NCBI GenBank assembly: GCA_013215865.1
Contig: JABSQL010000212.1
Location: 1-6,214 of the forward strand
Reading direction: 5' to 3'
DNA: 6,214 nt
Origin: Candidatus Margulisiibacteriota bacterium
GTDB taxonomy: Bacteria > Margulisbacteria > Marinamargulisbacteria > DT-59
The first letter of the stretch is position 1. Each line of letters begins with the position of its first letter. The notes beneath the pieces are model-generated. The model did not search any database and was not told the DNA's origin. It was given only the letters and a program-made list of their open reading frames with translations. Positions 1 to 6,214 of this stretch are shown here, piece after piece. A program made the position numbers and the translations under genes.

Positions 1-1
1 T

Positions 2-139
2 TCAGATGGAGCTGTATATTATGGGGAATGGAAAAATGACATGAGGCATGGCAGAGGGAAAATAACATTTTCAGATGGAGCTGTATATGATGGGGAATGG
101 AAAAATGACAAAAGGCATGGCAGAGGAAAAATGACATGT
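2..139 (+). repeat. two tandem 69-bp MORN-encoding units
   Basis: Bases 2-70 and 71-139 are head-to-tail copies of a 69-base unit, each equal to 23 codons, differing at only 6 positions by direct comparison. The copies keep frame, so gain or loss of a unit would lengthen or shorten the protein without a frameshift. The third unit, from 140, is clearly related but much more diverged. The array probably continues to the left of the window, since base 1 is the last base of a codon matching the end of the preceding unit. Confidence 0.9.
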
Positions 140-193
140 GCAAATGGAACAGTTTATGATGAGGAATGGATAGACGGCATATTTCAAAAATAA
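2..193 (+). CDS. MORN-repeat protein, C-terminal fragment (5' end outside window)
   Basis: The first 63 codons to the TAA at 191-193 encode the end of a protein built of MORN (membrane occupation and recognition nexus) repeats. Two full units of 23 residues are visible, each with the typical pattern of a Tyr-x-Gly-Glu-Trp core followed by a basic HGRGK turn. A third, diverged unit has YDEEW in place of YDGEW and runs into a short tail ending IFQK. MORN repeats fold as beta-hairpins in an elongated sheet; in other proteins they mediate protein or lipid contacts, but no specific role can be assigned here. No enzyme domain, signal peptide or membrane segment is seen in the visible part, and the N-terminus is missing. 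The gene lies upstream of folC on the same strand with no clear terminator between them, so readthrough is possible. The MORN family call is secure; function is unknown. Confidence 0.85.
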   Translation, partial: SDGAVYYGEWKNDMRHGRGKITFSDGAVYDGEWKNDKRHGRGKMTCANGTVYDEEWIDGIFQK

Positions 194-286
194 ATTGGAC
201 TAATCCTTCAGATTTTGCTGCTTTGGTGGCGGAAGCTAACGGGCCGACTCGCTTGAATCATTCCCCCAAATCCGTTAAGTTTGGGT

Positions 287-1468
287 ATGACCTATCACCA
301 TGTGATATCCGAACTCATAAAAAGAGCCCATAAAAGTGGTATCAAATATAGCTTAGATAACTTCAACAAAGCCCTTGCACAGTGCGGTAACCCCCACAAT
401 GCTTGCAACTCTATTATTCATGTGGCGGGTACCAATGGAAAAGGGTCCACCATTGCCTTTATTTCTTCCGCGCTCATCGAGATGGGATATACTGTGGGAA
501 CTTATACCTCTCCGCATATAGATTCCTATACTGAACGTATATGTCTGCAAAATAAACCCATTTCAGAAGCAGAGTTCGCTTCTTTGTTTTATAAAGTTTT
601 GGAGTGGGTGCCAGAAACCCCACTAACAGAGTTTGAAATACTCACTATCATGGCATTTCTTTATTTTAAACACCAAAAACCCGACTTTATGATCTATGAA
701 ACAGGTTTGGGAGGCAGGCTTGATGCCACTAATGTGGTGAACCCCATCATCACCCTTATCACATCAATTGGACTGGATCATCAGAGTATATTGGGAGATA
801 CGCTCTCTCAAATTGCTTCTGAAAAAGCAGGAATTATCAAACAAGGTATTCCTGTTTATACCATGAAACAACACCCAAAAGTGATGGATATTTTAACAAA
901 AATGGCCAACGAAAAAAATGCCCCTATTCGGGTATCTGAAGCCATAATCCCCCCAAAGTCTTTTTTATTGAATGCAGACTATCAACAAGATAATTATGGG
1001 ATAGCCGTAGCGTTGATCCACGACATGATGGCACAGAAGCGGATTAAACAAGAGCCCAAAGCAGCAAAAAAAGGCTTTCAAAAAGCAGGTTTACAAAACC
1101 GGTTTGAAAAAATAGGAGAGGATATTGTTTTGGACATGGCCCATAACCCCCAGGGTATACATGCCTTGGTGCTTTCATTAGAAAAAGCTTATCCAAAGAA
1201 AAAGTGGCATATTGTGGCAGGTATCCAGAAAATAAAACAGGTTGATCATATGCTACGGGGCTTATCGCCTTTGTCTAAACAGCTTTACTATTGCCCTTTC
1301 GATGATGCGCTATGTGACTCTTATGACACCGTGAAGACAAGAATATTGCCTTTAGCTTTATACCCATGTAACCTGCAGGATATTGCACACTTACCAAGAC
1401 CTCTTCTGGTCACTGGATCTATCTATTTTCTGGCGAAAGTGAAACCCAAATTGAGTGTGCTATCATAA
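287..1468 (+). CDS. folC: folylpolyglutamate synthase / dihydrofolate synthase
   Basis: FolC adds L-glutamate to folates (and in many bacteria to dihydropteroate) using ATP, in the cytoplasm; polyglutamylation retains folates and improves their use by one-carbon enzymes. The 393-residue product has the Mur-ligase-like layout. The P-loop is at about 47-55 (AGTNGKGST). TSPH at 74-77 is the folate-site motif. The ATPase motif with ETGLGGRLDATN is at 138-149, GLDH at 162-165, and SEKAGI at 178-183 carries K180, the likely carbamylated lysine. The C-terminal domain begins near NRFEKI (271-276) and has DMAHNP at 283-288 and VTGSIYF near the end. The central part looks somewhat shorter than in common homologues, but all core motifs remain. 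ATG 287 is chosen because it gives the usual MTY start. TTG 281 (two residues longer) is in frame and possible; neither has a strong ribosome binding site. Whether it also has dihydrofolate synthase activity cannot be read from the sequence. dnaE follows after 4 bases. Confidence 0.95.
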   Translation: MTYHHVISELIKRAHKSGIKYSLDNFNKALAQCGNPHNACNSIIHVAGTNGKGSTIAFISSALIEMGYTVGTYTSPHIDSYTERICLQNKPISEAEFASLFYKVLEWVPETPLTEFEILTIMAFLYFKHQKPDFMIYETGLGGRLDATNVVNPIITLITSIGLDHQSILGDTLSQIASEKAGIIKQGIPVYTMKQHPKVMDILTKMANEKNAPIRVSEAIIPPKSFLLNADYQQDNYGIAVALIHDMMAQKRIKQEPKAAKKGFQKAGLQNRFEKIGEDIVLDMAHNPQGIHALVLSLEKAYPKKKWHIVAGIQKIKQVDHMLRGLSPLSKQLYYCPFDDALCDSYDTVKTRILPLALYPCNLQDIAHLPRPLLVTGSIYFLAKVKPKLSVLS

Positions 1469-1472
1469 CACC

Positions 1473-4400
1473 ATGTCCAATTTTGTTCACCTACAATGCC
1501 ATACTCAATATTCTCTTCTAGACGGTACCATACGGGTGAGAGAACTATTAGCGAGATGTAAAGAACTGGGGATGGACAGTGTGGCTGTTACAGACAATGG
1601 GGTGATGTTTGGTACCATCGATTTCTACTTGAAGGCACAAGAAGAAGGTATTAAACCCATCATTGGTTGTGAACTTTATGTTGCGAAAGATATGACAAAG
1701 CGAGAACGTGGCTGGAATAAAATGGTGCTTTTGGCTCAAAATAAACAAGGGTATCGGAATCTGATTCGTCTGGTATCTTTGGGACATTTAGATGGGTTTT
1801 ACTATAAACCCAGGGTAGACATGAAGGCGCTATCCCAATATACAGAAGGGCTCATTGCCATATCCCCAGGTATGATGGGACCTATTGGGAATTGCTTGAA
1901 AGAACATGTTCCTGATGAAGCTTCATCCCATCTAAAAACATTAAAATCCTTTTATGGAGATCGATTTTATATGGGTGTCCATCGCTTGGATTTGCCGATG
2001 GAGGCTGTGGTGAACGAAGACCAAATAAACATGGCAGCAGACAATGGGGTTCCGATTGTGGCATTAAATGATGTCTATTTTCTCAATAGTGATGATGCAT
2101 TTTTGCGACCCATTGTTGCTTGTATTCAACAAGGACGTAAATTAGAAGATAACCTTCATTTTCGATCCGATCCACAAGAAATGTACTTGAAATCATCTGA
2201 GGATATGGCAACGCTTTTCTCTGATATTCCAGAGGCCTTGCAAAACACATTAAAAATATCGGACAGTTGCCAATGTAAACTTGAAACAGAGCAAGTTAAA
2301 TTACCCCACTTCAAATGTCCTAAAGATCAATCTCCTGAAGATTATTTGGAATATTTGGTATGGGAAGGTATATCTGAACTGTATCCGGAGAAGACTGAAG
2401 AAATCAAAGAAAGAGTCATTTTTGAGCTCAGTATTATTAATAAAATGTATTATGCGATTTATTTTTTGATTATTGATGATTTTCTCACGTTTGCACGCGA
2501 GGGCGGTATACCTATTGGGCCTGGTCGTGGCTCAGCAGCAGGTTCCATAGTGGCCTATGCATTGGGAATAACCAAGGTAGATCCTATTAAGTACAACTTG
2601 CTTTTTGAGAGATTTTTAAATCCAGAGCGGGTATCAATGCCCGATATCGATTTGGATTTTTGTATTAAACGAAGAAGTGAAGTTATAGATTATATCGTTC
2701 AAAAATACGGCGCAGATCATGTGTCTCAAATTGTCACATTTGGAAGTATGGCAGCAAGGGGTGTGGTAAGAGATGTGGGGCGTGTTTTAGACATCCCCTT
2801 GTCTGAAGTAGACCGGATAGCAAAGCTGATTCCTTCTTCACCTGGGTCTTATACCTCCATACCAGAAGCAATAGAAACGGTTCCAGAGCTTAAAAAAATG
2901 GTGGAGAACTCTGAAGAAATTAAGGAATTATTAGATTATGGGACACGTTTAGAGGGTCTATCGAGGCATTGTTCAACCCACGCGGCAGGCGTTGTTATTT
3001 CTAGAGACGCTCTTTCAGAGGTTGTTCCTCTCATGAAAAATGAAGGTCAAATTGTGACGCAATTTGAAATGACAGCATTGGAAAAGATCGGGCTTCTCAA
3101 AATGGATGTTCTGGGGCTTCGGAATTTGACGGTGATTGACCACGCGGTGTCACTTATTCAGAAAAATCATGGGGTAATGTTAGATTTGGATGTTTTGCCA
3201 TTAGATGATGAAAAAACATATGATATGTTATGTCTTGGCCAAACGGCAGGGGTATTTCAGCTTGAAAGTCGGGGAATGCGTCAATTGATCAAAGACATGA
3301 AACCCAGAGTATTTGAAGATGTGATTGCCCTTTTAGCACTTTATCGTCCTGGCCCCCTCGGGTCTGGCATGGTCAATGAATATTTATCTAATAAATCTGG
3401 TAAAACAACTGTCAAATATGATCTACCTGAGTTAGAACCGATTCTATCTGAAACCTCCGGTCTTATATTGTATCAAGAGCAGGTGATGCAAATCGCGAGT
3501 GTTGTGGGTGGGTTTTCTTTGGGTGAAGCGGATGTATTGCGTAGAGCTATGGGTAAGAAAAAGAAGTCTGAGATGGATAAAATGAAAGATCAGTTTATTA
3601 ACGGATCCAAGGAGAAGGGATTTCCATTAAGTAAAGCTACAAAGATTTTTGACCTTTGTTATAAATTTTCAGAATATGGGTTTAATAAATCTCATAGTAC
3701 GGCATATGCCCTGATTTCTTTTCAAACAGCCTATTTAAAGGCGAATTATCCCAAGGAATACATGGCGGCGTTATTATCTTCTGTGCTTGGGTCTAGTGAT
3801 AAAACATCTTTATATATCCAAGAATGCCGCTTTTTGGACATACATGTATTGCCCCCTTCTGTCTCGGAATCTAACAGTAATTTTACAGTTGTCGAGAAAG
3901 GCATTCGTTTTGGCCTTGGTGCGGTAAAAAATGTGGGGGAAGGCGCGATTGAAAGTATCGTTCAAAATAGACCCTATAATTCTCTAACGGATTTTTGCAA
4001 CAAAATAGATTTGAAACAAGTGAATAAGCGGGTTATCGAAAGTCTTATAAAGAGCGGTGCCCTAGATACATTTGATAGCAGAGGCCGGTTGTTACACATC
4101 TATATAATGACTTTGGAAAGGGCTCAGATTCATGCTAAAGAACGAGATAGTGGACAAACCAATTTATTTGGAAATGAGATTTCAGGCGGATTTGCCATGC
4201 CTGAACCTTCGTATGAAAATATAGTTGAGGTTTCGATTCAGGAAAAATTAAAACAAGAAAAGGATATGCTTGGATTGTATATCTCAGGCCACCCGCTTGA
4301 TCAGTATAACGATCAGCTCAAGCGATATCCGAATAGCATCGAAAAACTCAGAGTTGAAGATGAAGGCAAAGTCGTAGAGCTCGGAGGATTAATATCACAG

Positions 4401-4841
4401 TCAAGACGGGTAATTACTCGAAACAAGCGTGAAATGATTATTGCACATTTAGAGAATTTAATTGGCAATATTCCAGTCATTTTATTTCAGGGAGATCACT
4501 TCGAAGGATTGGCACCTTTGTTTCATGAAGATAATATTGTATATTTAAAGGCTAAAGTCAGGGTTAACCAAGATGAGATATCTCTCATTTGTACGGATAT
4601 TAAGCTAATATCAGATACTCATCGGTTGAATCAACTCCATATTGAGCCCAATGAAGGAGACATGGAAGTCTTGAAACAAGTAAAAGCAATTTGTAAAAAA
4701 TATAAAGGCAATATGCCCCTCTATATACATATGGCAGATACAACCATTCTGACACATCAAGATTGTTGGGTGTCGCATGATGAATTATGTCTGACACAGC
4801 TTCAAAATTTAGTCGGTCAAACACGGGTGTGGGTTGTATGA
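1473..4841 (+). CDS. dnaE: DNA polymerase III subunit alpha (DnaE1 type)
   Basis: This is the catalytic subunit of the replicative polymerase holoenzyme; 1122 residues, close to the usual length. In order: PHP domain (about 4-270); family C polymerase core with GPGRGSAAGS at 349-358 and PDIDLDF at 390-396; RPGPLGSG at 625-632; YQEQVMQIA from 667; FNKSHSTAYA at 737-746; helix-hairpin-helix region (about 810-865); a beta-clamp binding motif QTNLF at 895-899; an OB-fold (about 967-1045); and the C-terminal domain common to DnaE1 proteins. The catalytic aspartates are predicted to be D391, D393 and D545. The PHP domain lacks several metal ligands (Q8, N42, K83, G133 and Y202 stand at ligand positions), so it is probably inactive as a nuclease. 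There is no DnaQ-like exonuclease insertion, so it is not PolC, and no intein. ATG 1473 is preferred over GTG 1455, which would overlap folC and add six unconserved residues. It sits 4 bases after folC and overlaps hisE by 4, which suggests translational coupling. Confidence 0.98.
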   Translation: MSNFVHLQCHTQYSLLDGTIRVRELLARCKELGMDSVAVTDNGVMFGTIDFYLKAQEEGIKPIIGCELYVAKDMTKRERGWNKMVLLAQNKQGYRNLIRLVSLGHLDGFYYKPRVDMKALSQYTEGLIAISPGMMGPIGNCLKEHVPDEASSHLKTLKSFYGDRFYMGVHRLDLPMEAVVNEDQINMAADNGVPIVALNDVYFLNSDDAFLRPIVACIQQGRKLEDNLHFRSDPQEMYLKSSEDMATLFSDIPEALQNTLKISDSCQCKLETEQVKLPHFKCPKDQSPEDYLEYLVWEGISELYPEKTEEIKERVIFELSIINKMYYAIYFLIIDDFLTFAREGGIPIGPGRGSAAGSIVAYALGITKVDPIKYNLLFERFLNPERVSMPDIDLDFCIKRRSEVIDYIVQKYGADHVSQIVTFGSMAARGVVRDVGRVLDIPLSEVDRIAKLIPSSPGSYTSIPEAIETVPELKKMVENSEEIKELLDYGTRLEGLSRHCSTHAAGVVISRDALSEVVPLMKNEGQIVTQFEMTALEKIGLLKMDVLGLRNLTVIDHAVSLIQKNHGVMLDLDVLPLDDEKTYDMLCLGQTAGVFQLESRGMRQLIKDMKPRVFEDVIALLALYRPGPLGSGMVNEYLSNKSGKTTVKYDLPELEPILSETSGLILYQEQVMQIASVVGGFSLGEADVLRRAMGKKKKSEMDKMKDQFINGSKEKGFPLSKATKIFDLCYKFSEYGFNKSHSTAYALISFQTAYLKANYPKEYMAALLSSVLGSSDKTSLYIQECRFLDIHVLPPSVSESNSNFTVVEKGIRFGLGAVKNVGEGAIESIVQNRPYNSLTDFCNKIDLKQVNKRVIESLIKSGALDTFDSRGRLLHIYIMTLERAQIHAKERDSGQTNLFGNEISGGFAMPEPSYENIVEVSIQEKLKQEKDMLGLYISGHPLDQYNDQLKRYPNSIEKLRVEDEGKVVELGGLISQSRRVITRNKREMIIAHLENLIGNIPVILFQGDHFEGLAPLFHEDNIVYLKAKVRVNQDEISLICTDIKLISDTHRLNQLHIEPNEGDMEVLKQVKAICKKYKGNMPLYIHMADTTILTHQDCWVSHDELCLTQLQNLVGQTRVWVV

Positions 4842-5122
4842 CGTTTTTAACATCTTTAGACCAACTGATTCAGAATCGCAAGCAAAACATGCCCGATGGG
4901 TCGTATACAGCAACTCTCTTTAATGAAGGGCTTGACCGTATTTTAAGAAAAGTAGCTGAAGAAAGTGGAGAAGTGATTATTGCGGCTAAAAATGAAGGCT
5001 CAGAAGAATTGAAACAAGAAGTGGCTGATTTAATGTTTCATTTACTGGTCTTATGCCATGAAAAGGGTGTTTCCTTAGCTGATATTGAAGATGTTTTAGA
5101 GTCGCGTCACCAAAAATCATGA
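4838..5122 (+). CDS. hisE: phosphoribosyl-ATP pyrophosphatase
   Basis: HisE hydrolyses phosphoribosyl-ATP to phosphoribosyl-AMP and pyrophosphate, the second step of histidine biosynthesis, in the cytoplasm. The 94-residue product is a typical stand-alone HisE, not fused to HisI. It shows DGSYTATLF (20-28), then GLDRILRKVAEESGEV (31-46), and EVADLMFHLL (61-70). These make the all-alpha NTP pyrophosphatase fold of the MazG superfamily, with metal-binding acidic residues expected at E41/E42, E45, E61 and D64. The SYTA-LF and GLDRIL-KV-EE segments favour HisE over a MazG housecleaning enzyme. The start at ATG 4838 shares the ATGA with the dnaE stop and removes 17 unconserved residues that an upstream ATG at 4787 would add. 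No Shine-Dalgarno sequence is evident, so coupling to dnaE is likely. No other his gene is in the window, so the histidine genes appear to be scattered. Confidence 0.95.
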   Translation: MTFLTSLDQLIQNRKQNMPDGSYTATLFNEGLDRILRKVAEESGEVIIAAKNEGSEELKQEVADLMFHLLVLCHEKGVSLADIEDVLESRHQKS

Positions 5123-5415
5123 CGCTATCTTCTGAGGATTTAGAAAAAGTACTGGCCTTATCCCATTTGGAAATTGATGCCCAAGAGAAGGATTTGTATC
5201 TCACACAGCTTCATTCCGTTTTAAAATACATGGGTGTTCTCAATCAGCTTGATTTGTCTTGTGTTGAACCGGCTTCTCAAATGGCGTCAGAAAAATTGCT
5301 ACAGGGAGAAGATGTTGTAACCCCATTTCATGATGGGCAGTATATACCTGAAAATGCCCCCGAATGGGAGGAAGGTTCCTTCAGAGTTCCAAAAATTCAT
5401 TCTGGAGATACCTAA
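5119..5415 (+). CDS. gatC: Asp-tRNA(Asn)/Glu-tRNA(Gln) amidotransferase subunit C
   Basis: GatC is the small subunit that wraps around the GatA-GatB interface and stabilises the GatCAB complex, which amidates Glu-tRNA(Gln) and/or Asp-tRNA(Asn). The 98-residue product has the family layout: N-terminal helices with LEKVLALSHLEI (8-19), a second helix with LHSVLKYMGVLNQLD (31-45), the VEPASQ turn at 49-54, and the conserved tail ENAPEWEEGSFRVPKI (78-93). The length is normal. ATG 5119 overlaps the hisE stop as ATGA and gatA begins directly after its TAA, so all three are likely translated in sequence from one message. No strong ribosome binding site precedes it. gatA next door supports the call strongly. 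Confidence 0.95.
   Translation: MTLSSEDLEKVLALSHLEIDAQEKDLYLTQLHSVLKYMGVLNQLDLSCVEPASQMASEKLLQGEDVVTPFHDGQYIPENAPEWEEGSFRVPKIHSGDT
5404..5407 (+). promoter_or_regulatory. Shine-Dalgarno sequence of gatA
   Basis: GGAG lies within the last codons of gatC, 8 bases before the gatA ATG at 5416. It is the only clear ribosome binding site at a gene start in the window and supports that start. It may let gatA be translated independently of, as well as coupled to, gatC. Confidence 0.6.
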
Positions 5416-6214
5416 ATGACATCACGTGATATACACCTTTCTGCAGTTGCTTTACAGAAAAAACTTACAGAAGGCGAGCTGACTGCCACAGCATTATTGG
5501 ACCAATATTTTGATCATATCGATGGTTATGAATCACAAATAGATGCCTTATTATCCATATTGAAAGAGTCTGCATACCAAGCCGCATCTATGGTTGATGG
5601 CCTGTATCTGAAGGGGGATCCTGTGCCAACGTTCGCAGGAATTCCGATTATCGTTAAAGATAATATGTGTCTCATGGGTGAGAAAACGACCTGTGCGTCT
5701 CGAATACTGGAAAATTTTGTTGCGCCCTATGATGCAACGGTCATCAAAAAACTCAAAGCATCTCACCTGATCCCTATTGCAAAATCCAATATGGATGAGT
5801 TTGCAATGGGTTCATCGACAGAAAATTCAGCATTTAAGTCCACAAAGAACCCATGGAATCTTAAATGTGTTCCTGGCGGATCTTCGGGTGGATCGGCCGC
5901 CAGTGTCAGTGCACGCTTTGCACCCCTATCTTTGGGTTCAGATACGGGGGGGTCCATAAGACAACCGGCTTCCTTTTGTGGGATAGTGGGCTTAAAACCA
6001 ACCTATGGTCGTGTATCCCGGTATGGTCTTGTGGCAGTTGCATCATCTTTAGATCATATAGGTCCGTTCGCAAATAATGTAACAGATTCAGCCCATTTAC
6101 TTAATATTATCTCTGGTCATGATCCCATGGATTCAACGTCGTCAACTCAAAAACCAACAGATTTTACAAAAAAGTTGGGCCAAGACATAAAGGGTCTCAA
6201 AATTGGTGTCCCAA
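5416..6214 (+). CDS. gatA: Asp-tRNA(Asn)/Glu-tRNA(Gln) amidotransferase subunit A, 3' end outside window
   Basis: GatA is the glutaminase subunit of GatCAB; it releases ammonia from glutamine, which is channelled to GatB to amidate the activated aminoacyl-tRNA. The first 266 residues are present, over half of the usual length of about 480. The amidase-signature features are complete in this part. VKDN supplies K81, the lysine of the Ser-cisSer-Lys triad. PGGSSGGSAA (153-162) supplies the cis-serine, S156. GSDTGGSIRQPA (174-185) supplies the nucleophile, S180. These positions match the known GatA triad with a constant offset of two residues. KPTYGRVSRYGLVA (194-207), DHIGPF (213-218) and GHDPMDSTS (234-242) are further GatA signatures. 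The N-terminus is intact and the ATG touches the gatC TAA, with GGAG 8 bases upstream. The frame is open to the window edge with no break. gatB is expected nearby but is not visible. Confidence 0.97.
   Translation, partial: MTSRDIHLSAVALQKKLTEGELTATALLDQYFDHIDGYESQIDALLSILKESAYQAASMVDGLYLKGDPVPTFAGIPIIVKDNMCLMGEKTTCASRILENFVAPYDATVIKKLKASHLIPIAKSNMDEFAMGSSTENSAFKSTKNPWNLKCVPGGSSGGSAASVSARFAPLSLGSDTGGSIRQPASFCGIVGLKPTYGRVSRYGLVAVASSLDHIGPFANNVTDSAHLLNIISGHDPMDSTSSTQKPTDFTKKLGQDIKGLKIGVP

Noticed and set aside
194..286. Promoter or terminator between the MORN gene and folC
   Set aside because: TTGGAC at 196-201 resembles a -35 box but no acceptable -10 follows at the right distance, and there is no GC-rich hairpin followed by a T run.
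353..550. Minus-strand open frame inside folC
   Set aside because: It is antisense to a well-conserved gene, has no recognisable motif, and includes the P-loop coding region of folC, so it is a shadow frame.
1455..1472. GTG start for dnaE six codons upstream
   Set aside because: It would overlap folC and add residues before the usual N-terminus; ATG 1473 gives the normal short lead into the PHP motif.
1548..2064. Two minus-strand open frames inside the start of dnaE
   Set aside because: They oppose the conserved PHP region of dnaE and their products resemble no known family; shadows of the real gene.
2281..2469. Plus-strand 62-codon frame inside dnaE
   Set aside because: It is out of frame with continuous, conserved DnaE sequence and shows no domain; chance frame in AT-rich coding DNA.
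4787..4837. Upstream extension of hisE from ATG 4787
   Set aside because: The 17 extra residues are out-of-frame dnaE sequence and not part of the HisE family; the ATGA overlap at 4838 fits the family start.
1473..4841. Possible intein or split in dnaE
   Set aside because: dnaE often hosts inteins, but here the polymerase motifs run uninterrupted at normal spacing (152 residues between D393 and D545, the same as in E. coli).
5551..6077. Several overlapping open frames on both strands within gatA
   Set aside because: All lie over the conserved amidase-signature region of gatA, which is open in its own frame to the window edge.

Overview
The window is a compact, wholly plus-strand stretch of bacterial chromosome of modest G+C content, using the standard code (TAA and TGA stops). 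It starts inside the 3' end of a gene for a MORN-repeat protein. After about 90 bases it enters a tightly packed housekeeping block: folC (folate polyglutamylation), dnaE (replicative DNA polymerase III alpha subunit), hisE (second step of histidine synthesis), gatC and gatA (subunits of the tRNA-dependent amidotransferase). gatA runs off the right edge. No RNA gene, insertion sequence, CRISPR array, phage gene or clear terminator was seen.

Layout: 1-193 is the C-terminal end of the MORN protein, with two near-identical 69-base tandem units. Bases 194-286 are intergenic and contain a short unexplained open frame and a small inverted repeat at the folC start. folC (287-1468) is followed after 4 bases by dnaE (1473-4841). 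The dnaE stop overlaps the hisE start as ATGA, the hisE stop overlaps the gatC start as ATGA, and the gatC TAA touches the gatA ATG directly. This spacing suggests one transcript with translational coupling. Only gatA has an obvious Shine-Dalgarno sequence. The products belong to unrelated pathways, so the cluster looks like an operon of growth genes and not a functional module. GatC and GatA do work together, with GatB (not in the window), to convert misacylated Glu-tRNA(Gln) and/or Asp-tRNA(Asn).

The organism cannot be named from this sequence. A GatCAB pathway, a DnaE-type polymerase of the common bacterial DnaE1 layout, histidine synthesis and a MORN protein fit many Gram-negative or candidate-phylum bacteria. 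MORN repeats are frequent in, but not restricted to, host-associated lineages.

No new defence or mobile system is visible. The most notable signal is that the PHP domain of DnaE has lost several of its metal-binding residues while the polymerase active site is intact, which implies that proofreading is supplied by another protein. Secondary points are the recent MORN unit duplication and the unassigned 55-codon frame between the MORN gene and folC.
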